DNA of 64,000 nucleotides from DATJPD01 sp035506575 (GTDB lineage Bacteria > Pseudomonadota > Alphaproteobacteria > CACIAM-22H2): contig DATJPD010000100.1 in NCBI GenBank assembly GCA_035506575.1, positions 124,001 through 188,000 on the forward strand. Reading direction: 5' to 3'. Below the pieces are notes generated by a model. It was not told the DNA's origin. It did no database searches and was given only the letters and a program-made list of their open reading frames with translations. The translations under genes and the position numbers were made by a program. Each line of letters begins with the position of its first letter. The stretch's first letter is position 1. Positions 1-9,400 of the stretch are shown in pieces.

Positions 1-503
1 GCGTCGGCATCCCGGTCAAGTTCATCAACCAGGACAAGTCGCCGGGCCTGAAGCGCGGCGGCGTGCTGAACGTCGTGCGCCACACGATCGAGGTCTATTG
101 CCGGGTCGACAACATCCCGCAGTCGTTCGCGATCGACCTCGACGGGCTCGACATCGGTGACAGCATCCACATCAGCAAGGTCAAGCTGCCGGAAGGCGTG
201 AAGCCGACGATCACCACGCGCGACTTCACGATCGCCGCGGTCGCGGCCCCGAGCGTGCTCAAGACGGCAGAAGAAGAGGCCGCCGAAGCCGCGGCCGCCG
301 CGGCCGCCGCAGCGCCCGCCGAGGGTGCTGCCGCCGCACCGGGCGCCGCCGCTCCCGCCGCGGGCGCTCCGGGTGCAGCCGGCGCTGCCGCACCGGCCGC
401 CGGTGCCGCCGGCGCAAAGGGTGCCGCTCCCGCCGCCGGCGGTGCGAAGCCGGGTGCGGCTCCGGCCGCCGCCGGCGCCAAGGCACCTGCGCCGAAGAAG
501 TAA
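1..503 (+). CDS. rplY: 50S ribosomal protein L25/general stress protein Ctc (5' end missing)
   Basis: Binds 5S rRNA in the large ribosomal subunit. The reading frame is already open at base 3, so the N-terminal 5S-binding domain lies mostly outside the window. What remains is the C-terminal beta domain of the long Ctc form (VKFINQDKSPGLKRGGVLN, then DLDGLDIGDSIHISKVKLP). After about nt 270 the protein turns into an Ala/Gly/Pro tail of roughly 75 residues ending in APAPKK; tails of this kind occur in alphaproteobacterial L25 but vary in length. It is followed 21 nt later by pth, the usual rplY-pth-ychF order. Confidence 0.93.
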   Translation, partial: VGIPVKFINQDKSPGLKRGGVLNVVRHTIEVYCRVDNIPQSFAIDLDGLDIGDSIHISKVKLPEGVKPTITTRDFTIAAVAAPSVLKTAEEEAAEAAAAAAAAAPAEGAAAAPGAAAPAAGAPGAAGAAAPAAGAAGAKGAAPAAGGAKPGAAPAAAGAKAPAPKK

Positions 504-524
504 CCGCTTCGTCCGGAGACCGGG

Positions 525-1154
525 ATGCTCCTGCTCGTTGGGCTGGGCAATCCCGGTCCCGGATACGCGCACAATCGGCACAACATCGGCTTCCTGGCCG
601 TGCACGCGATCGCGCGCCGCTACGGCTTCAAGCCGTGGCGCGAGCGCTTTGCGGGCGAGATCGCCGAGGGCGAGATCGCCGGCGAGCGCGTGCTGGCGCT
701 GAAGCCGCAGACCTATATGAACGAATCGGGGCGCGCCGTGGCGGCGGCCGCCCGCTTCTACAAGATCCCGCCGGAACGGACGATCGTGATCCACGACGAG
801 ATCGAATTGGCACCGGGCAAGGTGCGGGTGAAGCGCGGCGGCGGACACGCCGGGCACAACGGGCTGCGCTCGATCGACGCCGAGTTCGCCAACGACTATT
901 GGCGGGTGCGGCTCGGGGTCGGGCGGCCCGACCGCGCGGTCACGGATGCGAACCCGGACGCGGTGTCGAACTACGTGCTGCACGACTTCCCCAAAGAGGA
1001 CCGCGCGTGGGTGAACAAGCTCGTCGATGCGCTGGGCGAGCACATGCCTCTTCTGGTGGCCGGCGACGACGCCAAGTTCGTGAACAAGGTCACGGTCGCC
1101 ATGCAGCCGCCGAAGGCGCCGAAAGTTAAGCCAGAGAATCCCCCCGAGACCTGA
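525..1154 (+). CDS. pth: Peptidyl-tRNA hydrolase
   Basis: Cleaves the ester bond of peptidyl-tRNA released from stalled ribosomes, recycling tRNA in the cytoplasm. At 209 aa it is the usual bacterial length plus a short Pro/Lys-rich tail. The start MLLLVGLGNPGPGYAHNRHN holds the conserved Asn10 and catalytic His (about residue 19). The motifs HDEIELAPGK and GGGHAGHNGLRS are also present. It lies between rplY and ychF, 15 nt upstream of ychF, so the three are probably co-transcribed. Confidence 0.97.
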   Translation: MLLLVGLGNPGPGYAHNRHNIGFLAVHAIARRYGFKPWRERFAGEIAEGEIAGERVLALKPQTYMNESGRAVAAAARFYKIPPERTIVIHDEIELAPGKVRVKRGGGHAGHNGLRSIDAEFANDYWRVRLGVGRPDRAVTDANPDAVSNYVLHDFPKEDRAWVNKLVDALGEHMPLLVAGDDAKFVNKVTVAMQPPKAPKVKPENPPET

Positions 1155-1169
1155 GCACCGGACACCACC

Positions 1170-2267
1170 ATGGGCTTTCGCTGCGGCATCGTCGGCCTGC
1201 CGAATGTCGGCAAATCGACCCTCTTCAACGCGCTGACCGCCACGGCCGCAGCCGCGGCCGCGAACTATCCGTTCTGCACGATCGAGCCGAATGTCGGCCG
1301 CGTGCCCGTACCGGATGCGCGCCTCGACAAGCTCGCGGCGATTGCCAAGTCGGCCAAGATCGTGCCGACCCAGCTCGAGTTCGTCGACATCGCGGGTCTG
1401 GTGCGCGGCGCCTCCAAGGGCGAAGGCCTCGGCAACCAGTTCCTCGCCCATATCCGCGAGGTGGATGCGATCGCCCACGTGCTGCGCTGCTTCGAGGGCG
1501 GTGACGTGACGCACGTGGAAGGCTCGATCGACCCCTTGCGCGACGCCGAGACGGTCGAGACAGAGCTGATGCTGGCCGACCTCGACAGCCTGGAGAAGCG
1601 CCACGCGAACGCGATCAAGAAGGCGCGCGGCGGCGACAAGGAGGCCAAGGCCCAGGTCGAGGTGATGGAGCCCGTGCTGGCGTTGCTGCGCGACGGCAAG
1701 CCCGCGCGGCGCTTCAAACCGTCGGCGGAACAGGTGCCGGTCCTGCAGCAGATGCAGCTCCTGACCGCCAAGCCCGTGCTCTACGTGTGCAACGTCGAGG
1801 AAGCCTCGGCGGCCAAGGGCAACGGACTGTCGGAGAAGGTCGCGGCGCGCGCAAAAGCCGAGGGTGCCTCGTCGGTGGTCGTCTCGGCCGCGATCGAAGC
1901 GGAAGTGGCCCAGCTGCCGGAGGCAGACCGGGCCGAGTTCCTGTCGAGCCTCGGCCTGACCGAGACGGGCCTCGCGCGCGTGATCCGCGCCGGGTACGGG
2001 CTCCTCAACCTCATCACCTTCTTCACCGCCGGACCCAAGGAAGCGCGCGCCTGGACCGTGCATGCCGGTGCGAAGGCGCCCGAAGCGGCCGGGGTCATCC
2101 ACACCGACTTCGAGCGCGGCTTCATCTGCGCGGAGACGATCGCCTACGACGACTACCTCGCCTGCAACGGCGAGCAGGGGGCGAAGGATTCCGGCAAGAT
2201 GCGCCAGGAAGGCCGCGACTACGTCGTAAAAGACGGCGACGTGATGCTGTTCCGCTTCAACGTCTAG
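1170..2267 (+). CDS. ychF: Redox-responsive ATPase YchF (Obg-like)
   Basis: Ribosome-associated P-loop NTPase of the OBG family. The Walker A motif GLPNVGKSTLF lies near residue 8 and DIAGLVRGASKGEGLGNQFL forms the switch/G3 region. The usual G4 NKxD is replaced by NVEE, the feature that lets YchF prefer ATP over GTP. A coiled-coil segment (about residues 130-200) and a C-terminal TGS-like domain (TFFTAGPKEARAW...GAKAPEAAGVIHTDFERGFI) complete a typical 365 aa protein. Third gene of the rplY-pth-ychF unit. Confidence 0.97.
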   Translation: MGFRCGIVGLPNVGKSTLFNALTATAAAAAANYPFCTIEPNVGRVPVPDARLDKLAAIAKSAKIVPTQLEFVDIAGLVRGASKGEGLGNQFLAHIREVDAIAHVLRCFEGGDVTHVEGSIDPLRDAETVETELMLADLDSLEKRHANAIKKARGGDKEAKAQVEVMEPVLALLRDGKPARRFKPSAEQVPVLQQMQLLTAKPVLYVCNVEEASAAKGNGLSEKVAARAKAEGASSVVVSAAIEAEVAQLPEADRAEFLSSLGLTETGLARVIRAGYGLLNLITFFTAGPKEARAWTVHAGAKAPEAAGVIHTDFERGFICAETIAYDDYLACNGEQGAKDSGKMRQEGRDYVVKDGDVMLFRFNV

Positions 2268-2386
2268 GCGGACTTGCCGTCTTATGGATTGGGACTGCCC
2301 GCGCATTTGATCAAAATCGGCGTGGGCCCGTAAGATTGCCTCGCAACAGGCGGCGCTCGCGCGCTCGAGCGGATGAGGAGGACTCG

Positions 2387-2821
2387 ATGCTGAAGGAATT
2401 TCGCGACTTTGCGATGCGCGGCAACGTGGTCGACCTCGCGGTCGGCGTCATCATCGGGGCCGCGTTCGGCAAGATCGTGTCATCTTTGGTGAACGACATC
2501 ATCATGCCGCCGATCGGCATCATCCTCGGCAGCGTCGACTTCTCCAACCTGTTCATCAACCTGTCGGGCAAGCACTACGATTCGCTCGCCGAGGCCAAGG
2601 CGGCGGGTGCCGCAACCGTCAATTACGGCGTCTTCATCAACAACTGCCTCGATTTCCTCATCGTCGCCTTCGCGGTGTTCCTGCTGATCAAGCAGGTGAA
2701 CCGCCTCACGAAAAAGCCCGCCCCCGCGGCGGCCCCGACGACCAAGGAATGCCCCTACTGCGTGTCGACGATTCCGCTCAAGGCAACGCGCTGCCCGAGC
2801 TGCACCTCGGAGCTGAAATAG
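2387..2821 (+). CDS. mscL: Large-conductance mechanosensitive channel MscL with C-terminal zinc ribbon
   Basis: Inner-membrane pressure valve that opens on hypo-osmotic shock. The start ATG at 2387 is preceded by a purine-rich GATGAGGAGGA site. TM1 (NVVDLAVGVIIGAAFGKIV, residues 13-31) and TM2 (FLIVAFAVFLLIKQVNRL, about 90-107) are intact, with the N-terminal amphipathic MLKEFRDFAMRG. After a Pro/Ala linker the protein ends in a C4 ribbon (C122, C125, C136, C139) in place of the simple helical bundle of E. coli MscL. Total 144 aa. Confidence 0.95.
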   Translation: MLKEFRDFAMRGNVVDLAVGVIIGAAFGKIVSSLVNDIIMPPIGIILGSVDFSNLFINLSGKHYDSLAEAKAAGAATVNYGVFINNCLDFLIVAFAVFLLIKQVNRLTKKPAPAAAPTTKECPYCVSTIPLKATRCPSCTSELK

Positions 2822-2839
2822 CGCCGCAGGCAGCGGCGC
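2821..2839. terminator. GC-rich hairpin between convergent mscL and pirin genes
   Basis: GCGCCGC and GCGGCGC form a 7-bp perfect stem around a 5-nt loop, starting at the last base of the mscL stop codon. There is no T-tract, so it would be a weak or Rho-assisted terminator. It sits in the 63-nt gap between convergent genes, where termination is expected. Confidence 0.4.
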
Positions 2840-2884
2840 GACCGCGCGCGAAGCCGGTCGGCGAGGTCTGACGTGCTGCGGAGA

Positions 2885-3715
2885 TCAGGCGGTCAGGCGA
2901 TCGCTCTGATAGTCGGCGATCGCCTGCTTGATCTCCTCGACCGTGTTCATCACGAACGGCCCGTAGGCGACGACCGGCTCGGCCATGGGCGGGCCCGCAA
3001 ACAACAGGCAGCGGAAGGGCGCTTCGGCCTCGATTGCGATCGTGTCCGTACCACTCGCGGCCGTGGGCTCGAGCCACGCGATTTGGGGCGCGGCTATGCG
3101 CTTGCGATTGCCGCCCATGCAGGCCGCACCGGCAAGCACGTACGCGAACGCGCGATAGTCGGCCGGAAGCTCCTGGTCGAGGCGCTGCCCCGCCTCGATC
3201 GCGATGTCGAGCAGCATCATCGGCCAGTGACTCCCGTGCGGGTGCCTGACCTCGCCCGAGGCGCCGGCGTAGACGCGCACCTCCGCACCCGGAAGCCGGC
3301 GCACCGGCACGGACGCGAGCGGCTGGTCGACGTAGCGCGCCGGGATCATCTTCGCCGCTGCGGGCAGGTTGAGCCACAGCTGGAGCGTATGCGCGAGCTC
3401 GCGCTCGTGCGGCATTTCGCTGTGCAGGACGCCGCGGCCGGCGGTCATCCATTGCACGTCGCCGGCGCGGAGCACGCCGTCGGCACCCGTATGGTCGCGA
3501 TGATGCAGGGCACCCTCGAGGACCAGGGTCACGGTCTGCATGCCGCGATGCGGATGCGTCTCGAAGCCGCCGGGAGCAGCGAACCAGTCCTCCGACAGCC
3601 GCAGAAACGGCGACAGGCGCTCCATCGGACCGTTGAGGATCGAGCGCTTGGCCTGGACCTGCTCGTTCGGGCCCAGATCCCTCGGGGTCTCGATGCGGTC
3701 GACGATCCTCTCCAA
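2885..3715 (-). CDS. Pirin family protein (bicupin)
   Basis: Member of the pirin branch of the cupin superfamily; characterised members are Fe-binding and some have quercetinase activity. The N-terminal cupin carries the metal-binding pattern FETHPHRGMQTVTLVLEG and GDVQWMTAGRGVLHSEMPH; the C-terminal pirin domain follows (LPADYRAFAYVLAGAACMGG). I chose the TTG at 3715 because AGGAG lies 7 nt upstream and the product then begins LERIVDRIETP, as pirins do. An ATG 30 nt further upstream is in frame but has no such site. Stands alone on the minus strand. Confidence 0.85.
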   Translation of the reverse strand: MERIVDRIETPRDLGPNEQVQAKRSILNGPMERLSPFLRLSEDWFAAPGGFETHPHRGMQTVTLVLEGALHHRDHTGADGVLRAGDVQWMTAGRGVLHSEMPHERELAHTLQLWLNLPAAAKMIPARYVDQPLASVPVRRLPGAEVRVYAGASGEVRHPHGSHWPMMLLDIAIEAGQRLDQELPADYRAFAYVLAGAACMGGNRKRIAAPQIAWLEPTAASGTDTIAIEAEAPFRCLLFAGPPMAEPVVAYGPFVMNTVEEIKQAIADYQSDRLTA

Positions 3716-3770
3716 CGCGGTTCTCCTGCGATACCAGGACCGCACTATAGCGCGATGAAGGTGGTGAGCG

Positions 3771-5333
3771 ATGCATGACGTCGTGATCGTCGGCTATGGG
3801 CCGACCGGGATGCTGGCGGCCCTCCTGCTCGGGCGGGCCGGCCACCGCGTGGCCGTGCTCGAACGCCACAAGACGCTCTACAACCTGCCGCGCGTCGGCA
3901 TCGTCCACGACGACGTGCTGCGCATGTTCCAGGAAGTCGGCTGCATCGACGAGGTGTGGCCGTCGACGTCGTTCCTGCCCGTGTACGAGATGGCCAAGCA
4001 CGGGCGCATCCTGCTGTCGAGCGAGGTGTCGCCCAACGCGACCCATGGCTGGCCGGAATACACGTCCATCTATCAGCCGGCATTCGAGAAGGAGCTCGAC
4101 GTGCTGGTCCGGGCCGAGCCGAATGTCGACATCCTCCAGGGTGCCACGGTGACCGCGCTGCGACAAGCGCCGGACGGCGTCGCGGTCACGGCCGTGCTGG
4201 AGGACGGGGCGACTCGCGAGGTCCATGGCCGCTATGCCATCGGCGCGGACGGCGGCAACAGCTTCGTGCGCCGCACCCTCGGGACCGCCTACGAGGACCT
4301 CGGATTCGACCAGGACTGGCTCGTGATCGACGCCAAGGAGAAACGGCCGCACCCCGGCCATCCCGCGATGCGCCAGCTCTGCGAACCCGAGCAGCCCGGC
4401 GTCACCTTGCGCATGGGCCCGGACCACCGCCGCTGGTCGTTCATGATCTTTCCCGGCGAATCGCCCGAAGAGGCCATGAAGCCCGAAAGCGTGTGGCGGC
4501 GGCTCGACCGGCCCGAGGGCGGCACAGCGGACGACTGGGAGCTGATCCGCGTGGCCGCGTACAAGTTCCAGTCCCTGTATGCCGAGCGCTGGCGGGCGGG
4601 GCGCGTCTTCCTCGCGGGCGACGCCGCCCATCAGATGCCGCCCTTCCTGGCGCAAGGCCTCTGCTCGGGGTTCCGCGATGCGCACAATCTCGCGTGGAAG
4701 CTCGACCTGGTGCTGAAGGGCCTCGCCCCCGATGCGTTCCTCGACGCCTACGAGGCCGAGCGCGGGCCCAACGCGCGGGCGACCATCGTCGAGAGCATGC
4801 GCGTGGGCCAGCACGTGAACGAGCGCGACCCCGAGAAGGTGCGCCGGCGCGACGAACAGCTCCTCGCGATGCAGTCCGAACAGGCCCACAAGCGCGGGCA
4901 GGCGCGCCTGATCGCGTTCCGGGTGCCTGGATTCACCGGCGGGTTCGTCGCCAGCGCTGGAACGCCGGCGGCCGGCGACGTATTTCCGCAAGCGAAGGTC
5001 CGATGCGGCAACAGCGAGGGACGCTTCGACGACGTGGCGGGGCGAGGCTTCCTTCTCCTCGTGCGCGGGACCGAGCCGCCAGCCGCGCTCTCCGCCCACG
5101 ACCGTGCCACCTGGGAGGCGCTCGGCGGGCGCGTGCTGCGCCTCACGGCCGCCGGTGCCGGCGGTGCCGGCGAGGATTTGGTGGACGTGGAAGGGCATTA
5201 TGGGCGCCTGATGGACGAGTACGGCTGCGACGTGCTCCTCAAGCGGCCCGACTACTACCTGTTCGGCGGCTGCCGGGCTGTGGCCGACCTGCCGAAGCTG
5301 ATGGCCGAGTTGCGCGGCAAGCTCGCGTTCTAG
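3771..5333 (+). CDS. FAD-dependent aromatic hydroxylase, MhpA-like
   Basis: Group A flavoprotein monooxygenase using NAD(P)H and O2 to hydroxylate a phenolic ring. The FAD dinucleotide-binding motif VVIVGYGPTGMLAALLLGRAG is at the N-terminus. The second FAD motif AGDAAHQMPPFLAQGLCSGFRDA lies near residue 285, typical of the 3-(3-hydroxyphenyl)propionate hydroxylase (MhpA) group. Length 520 aa fits, with the thioredoxin-like C-terminal domain present. No mhpB-F genes are nearby, so the substrate is uncertain. Its stop overlaps the convergent methyltransferase by 4 nt. Confidence 0.8.
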   Translation: MHDVVIVGYGPTGMLAALLLGRAGHRVAVLERHKTLYNLPRVGIVHDDVLRMFQEVGCIDEVWPSTSFLPVYEMAKHGRILLSSEVSPNATHGWPEYTSIYQPAFEKELDVLVRAEPNVDILQGATVTALRQAPDGVAVTAVLEDGATREVHGRYAIGADGGNSFVRRTLGTAYEDLGFDQDWLVIDAKEKRPHPGHPAMRQLCEPEQPGVTLRMGPDHRRWSFMIFPGESPEEAMKPESVWRRLDRPEGGTADDWELIRVAAYKFQSLYAERWRAGRVFLAGDAAHQMPPFLAQGLCSGFRDAHNLAWKLDLVLKGLAPDAFLDAYEAERGPNARATIVESMRVGQHVNERDPEKVRRRDEQLLAMQSEQAHKRGQARLIAFRVPGFTGGFVASAGTPAAGDVFPQAKVRCGNSEGRFDDVAGRGFLLLVRGTEPPAALSAHDRATWEALGGRVLRLTAAGAGGAGEDLVDVEGHYGRLMDEYGCDVLLKRPDYYLFGGCRAVADLPKLMAELRGKLAF

Positions 5334-5935
5334 CTTCGGTGGAACGCCAGGCGCGTCCACGTCACGCCAGGACGCCGAAGAAGCCCGTCCTGGTGATCCA
5401 CTCGGAGGACCAGGTCGAGGCCTTCGGCGGAAGCGAGGCCGATCGTCTCCTCGGCGCTCACCGTGAACATGCGCCGCCCCGGCGGAACCGGTCCGTAGCG
5501 GAGCGAGAGGATCATCACCCCGCCTCGGCAGACCAAGTCCGCCACACGCGACATGGCGCGCGCACGTTGCCGCTCATCAAGGTGCATCCAGACGGCCGTG
5601 AGCATCACCACATCGAAGCCGCGGGTGCCGTGGGCCACCGACACAAGATCAGGCAGGCTGTCGTCCATCCACTGGATGCGTGGCGAGGGGTGCAGCGTTT
5701 GCGCCCGCAGGCGGAGCTCGGCGGTCGGTTCGACGGCGATGACGTGGTGCCCCAGGGCTGCAAGTGCGGCCGCATCCCGGCCGGTCCCGGAGCCGATATC
5801 GAGGATGCGGCTCGAATCGGCTGGGACGAGATGCAGGACTTCGCGGTGGAGGTCTGCGAAGGAAATGCTCTCGTATTGCCGGACGAGCGCCTCCGCCTCC
5901 TCGGAATAGCCTTCGGTTCCGCGGGGGCGGCTCAC
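5330..5935 (-). CDS. Class I SAM-dependent methyltransferase
   Basis: Small (201 aa) soluble methyltransferase with the Rossmann SAM-binding motif ILDIGSGTGRDAAALA, then VIAVEPTAELR (motif II acid) and DVVMLTAVWMHLDERQRARA. The substrate cannot be read from the sequence. It follows the DUF1801 gene with a 4-nt stop/start overlap (5932-5935), so the two are translationally coupled. Confidence 0.8.
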   Translation of the reverse strand: MSRPRGTEGYSEEAEALVRQYESISFADLHREVLHLVPADSSRILDIGSGTGRDAAALAALGHHVIAVEPTAELRLRAQTLHPSPRIQWMDDSLPDLVSVAHGTRGFDVVMLTAVWMHLDERQRARAMSRVADLVCRGGVMILSLRYGPVPPGRRMFTVSAEETIGLASAEGLDLVLRVDHQDGLLRRPGVTWTRLAFHRS

Positions 5936-6330
5936 CGTTTCGACTTGGCCTTGTTCAGCGCCACGGCGGCGCGGATGAGCGCCTTCAATGCGGTCTCGTT
6001 GATCGTGTCGCCCTCGCGGATGTCGATGGCGCGCCGCATGTTCCCCTCGAGGCTAGCGTTGAAGAGGTGCTGCGGATCCTCGAGCGACGCCCCTTTGGCG
6101 AAGGTCATCTTCACGACGGCCTTGTAGGTCTCGCCGGTGCAGATGATCCCGTCGCGCGTCCACACCGGGACTCCCCTCCACTTCCACTCCTCCGTCACGT
6201 CGGGATCAGCCGCCCTGATCAACGCACGTAGCCGGGCGAGCATCGTGCTGCGCCAGTCGCCGAGCTCCTTGATCCGCGCGTCGATCAACTGCGATGGAGA
6301 CTTGGCGTTGGTCGAGCCGCTCTTCGCCAT
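5932..6330 (-). CDS. DUF1801 (YdhG-like) domain protein
   Basis: 132 aa, alpha/beta fold of the DUF1801/YdhG family. Family hallmarks are EEWKWRGVPVWTRDGIICTGETYKAVVKMTFAKGA and the following LFNASLEGNMRRAIDIREGD. Some members resemble iron or intracellular-delivery proteins, but no reaction is established. First gene of a two-gene unit with the downstream methyltransferase. Confidence 0.75.
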   Translation of the reverse strand: MAKSGSTNAKSPSQLIDARIKELGDWRSTMLARLRALIRAADPDVTEEWKWRGVPVWTRDGIICTGETYKAVVKMTFAKGASLEDPQHLFNASLEGNMRRAIDIREGDTINETALKALIRAAVALNKAKSKR

Positions 6331-6434
6331 ACCGTGTTTTCCCGCGTCTCTCGCTGGTTTCTCGTCCTGTGATATTCATACCGTCGATCGGCTCTTGCGT
6401 CTCGCCGTAACCTGCCGGATCAGGGGGCACTGCG

Positions 6435-9400
6435 ATGGCTTCGGCTCGGAGGTCCCGGTTACGCCTGTTCGCCGCGGCGCTCGGTGCCGCAGGCGTCCTG
6501 GCGGTCCTCGGCGCGGGACTCCTGACCTGGCGCCTGTCGCAGGGGCCGCTCCGCCTCGACTTCCTGACGCGCCGCGTCGAGCAGGCGCTCAGCGACCAGG
6601 AGGCCCGCGTCAGCATCAAGGACACCGTGCTCGTCTGGGCCGGCTGGCGGGAGAATTTCGAGATCCGCATCCGCGGCGTGCGCATGCTGCTGCCCGACGG
6701 GCGGGCGACGCTCGAGCTGCCGGAGATGGGGATCGAGCTGTCGCTGCGGGCGCTTCTTGCGCACCGGCTGATCGCACCCGCCTCGCTCGAGGCGATCGGC
6801 GCCAGGCTCGTTGTCGTGCGCGCGGCCGACGGAACGTGGCGGTTCCGCAGTGCCGGCGGCGGCGCGGAGACGCCCTCGGCCGTGCCGTTCGTCCTCGACG
6901 ATCTGCTGGCGCCGCCCGATCCCACGACGAGCCTCGGCTATCTCGAGAGTGCGAGCGTGGTCGACTCGACGGTGACGATCGTCGACGAAGCCAGCGGCCG
7001 CAGCTTCGCCGTCCGCAGCGCCAGTTTCGAGGTCGAACGCGACGAAGGCGGGCTGCGGGCGCGGCTGTCGGCCGTCCTCGACGTGGCGGACCGGTCCGCG
7101 GCCCTGTCGGCGACCGGGCGTTACGCCGCCTCGTCCCGGGCGCTTGGCCTTGCGATCAGCGTTGCGAATCTCGATCCCGCCTCGGTCGCCACCATGGCAC
7201 CGGAGCTGACCGCGCTGGCCGGGTTCGCGGTTCCTGTCTCGGGCCGCGTCGACCTCGCGTTCGATCCGCAGTTCCGCCTGGCCCGCGCCGGGTTCGAGCT
7301 CGCGGGCGAGGCCGGCAAAATCGCCGCGGCATCGTACGGCCTGCCGGAGGACGCGCCGGTGCGGCGCCTGCGCCTGCAGGGATCCGTGTCGGGCGACCTC
7401 GGCGACGTCGCGATCGGCAATGCGGAAATCGACCTCGGCGGGCCCGTGGTCAGCCTGCGCGGCCGCATGACGGATGCCGGCGCGCACCCGCGCGCGGCCG
7501 GCACCGTGGTCGTCCGCAACCTCGCGGCCGACGATGTGCGGCGGCTGTGGCCGAAGGGCCTGGCACCGCAGGCGCGGGACTGGGTGGCCGACCACGAGAT
7601 CGGCGGCAGCCTCAGCGAGCTCAACGCCGACGTCACGGCACAGGCCGCCTCCCCCGCCGGACCGTGGAGCATCGAGCAGATGCAGGGCACGTTCCGCGTG
7701 GCCGGCGCCGAGGTGAATGACCTATCCCCGCTGCCGCACATCCGTGACGTCTCGATCGAGGGAACATTCACCCGCGACCGGCTCGACCTCGCGATCGCCG
7801 ACGCCCATATCGGCGATCTGCGCCTTGCGGACGGGTCAGTGGCCCTCACCGGCCTGGGCACCGATGACCCGCGGGCAGAGCTGGACCTGCCGGTCAGCGG
7901 GCCCCTGCGCCAGGCGCTCGACCTGATCGACGCCCCGCCGCTCGGCGAACTGAAGAAGGCCGGCCTCGATCCCGCCGATTTCTCCGGCGACATGAGCCTG
8001 CGCCTCGCGGCCAAGCTGCCGCTGGCGCACGAATTGTCGGCGGACCAGGTCGACGCACGCGTCACGGGCCGGCTGCGACAAGTAACTGTGCGCCGCGCCG
8101 CCGCCGGACAGGACATCAGCGGCGGCGACGTGGAGATCGCGGTCAACAAGGCCGGCCTGGACATCAGCGGGCGGACGACCATCGGCGCGATCCCGGCGGA
8201 TATCGAACTCCACCGCAGCTTCGCTCCCGATGCCGCGGTCCCCACCCGCGCCAAGCTGCAGGCCCGCATCGCGAGTGCCGCCGATGTTACGGCGTTCGGC
8301 GTCGACATATCGCCCTATATCGACGGGCCCACCTCGCTGGCGGCGGATTATGTCGAACGCCGCGGCGGCCGGGCCGAGGTGACCGCCGACGCCACGCTCG
8401 ACGAGGCAGCACTTTCCATCGCCCCGCTCGGCTGGCACAAGCCGGCGGGGCAGGCGGCGGCGGCGCATGCGAAGGCGATGCTCGGCGGCGGCCAGGCGAT
8501 GGAGATTCCGGAGTTCTCGTTCGCGTCGGGCACCCCGGCGCAGGGTGGCCTCGACGCGCGCGGCCGGGCCACGCTGTCGGCCGATGGATCGAGCCTGACG
8601 AGGCTCGACCTCACCACGTTGAAGGTCGGCCTGACCGATCTCCGGGGCACGATAAGCCGATCGGAGTCCGGCCTGTCCATCGGCCTCACCGGGCCTTCCC
8701 TCGATATCGCGCCGCTGCAGCAGAGCGACCGCGGGTCGGCAGGCGGCGCCGGCGGTGCGCCGCTCAAGCTCGACATGCGCCTCGACCGCCTCTATTCCGG
8801 TCCCGATCGCTGGCTCGCCAAATTCCGCTTCGCGGGCCAGCGGGGTGCGGCGCGCTGGGAGAGTGCCGACCTCACGGCGGAGACCACCGACGAGGCAAAG
8901 CGGCCCGGACAGGCGAAGGTGAAGCTGCATGCGCGTGCGGACGGACGGCAGACCCTCGACGTCGCGATCGACGATACGGGCGCATTCCTGGACGATCTCG
9001 GCCTGACCTCGAACATCCACGGCGGGCGGCTCGGGCTGCACGGCGCCACCGACATGGCACGGGAGGAGAAACCGCTCGCCGGCCATGTGCACATGGCCGA
9101 GTACCGCCTCGTCCGCGCGCCGCTCCTCGCCCGCGTGCTCAGCGTGGCGCTGGTGACGGGCGTGCTCGATTCGCTGAGCGGCCCCGGCATCCGCTTCGCC
9201 CAGCTCGATTCCGACTTCGCGTATTTCGGCTCACGGATCGGGATCGAGGACGCACACACCGCGGGGGCCGCCCTCGGCATCAGTGCCGCGGGCACGATCG
9301 ATATCGACGGGGGGGCGCTCGATCTCAAGGGCACGATCGTGCCGGCGTATGCCGTGAACAGCCTGCCCGGACGAATCCCGCTGATCGGCCAGCTGCTCAC

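Noticed and set aside
95..586. Minus-strand open frame opposite the rplY tail
   Set aside because: Low-complexity Ala/Pro product that arises only because the L25 tail codons are GCC/GGC-rich.
2778..5360. 860-codon open frame on the minus strand
   Set aside because: It is the reverse-frame shadow of pirin (different frame) and of the MhpA-like gene. It has no family motifs, and its composition (His/Arg/Gly-rich) is typical of G+C-rich antisense frames.
3956..6127. 723-codon open frame on the plus strand
   Set aside because: Out-of-frame reading over the FAD hydroxylase and antisense over the methyltransferase and DUF1801 genes; Arg/Ala/Gly-rich with no domain.
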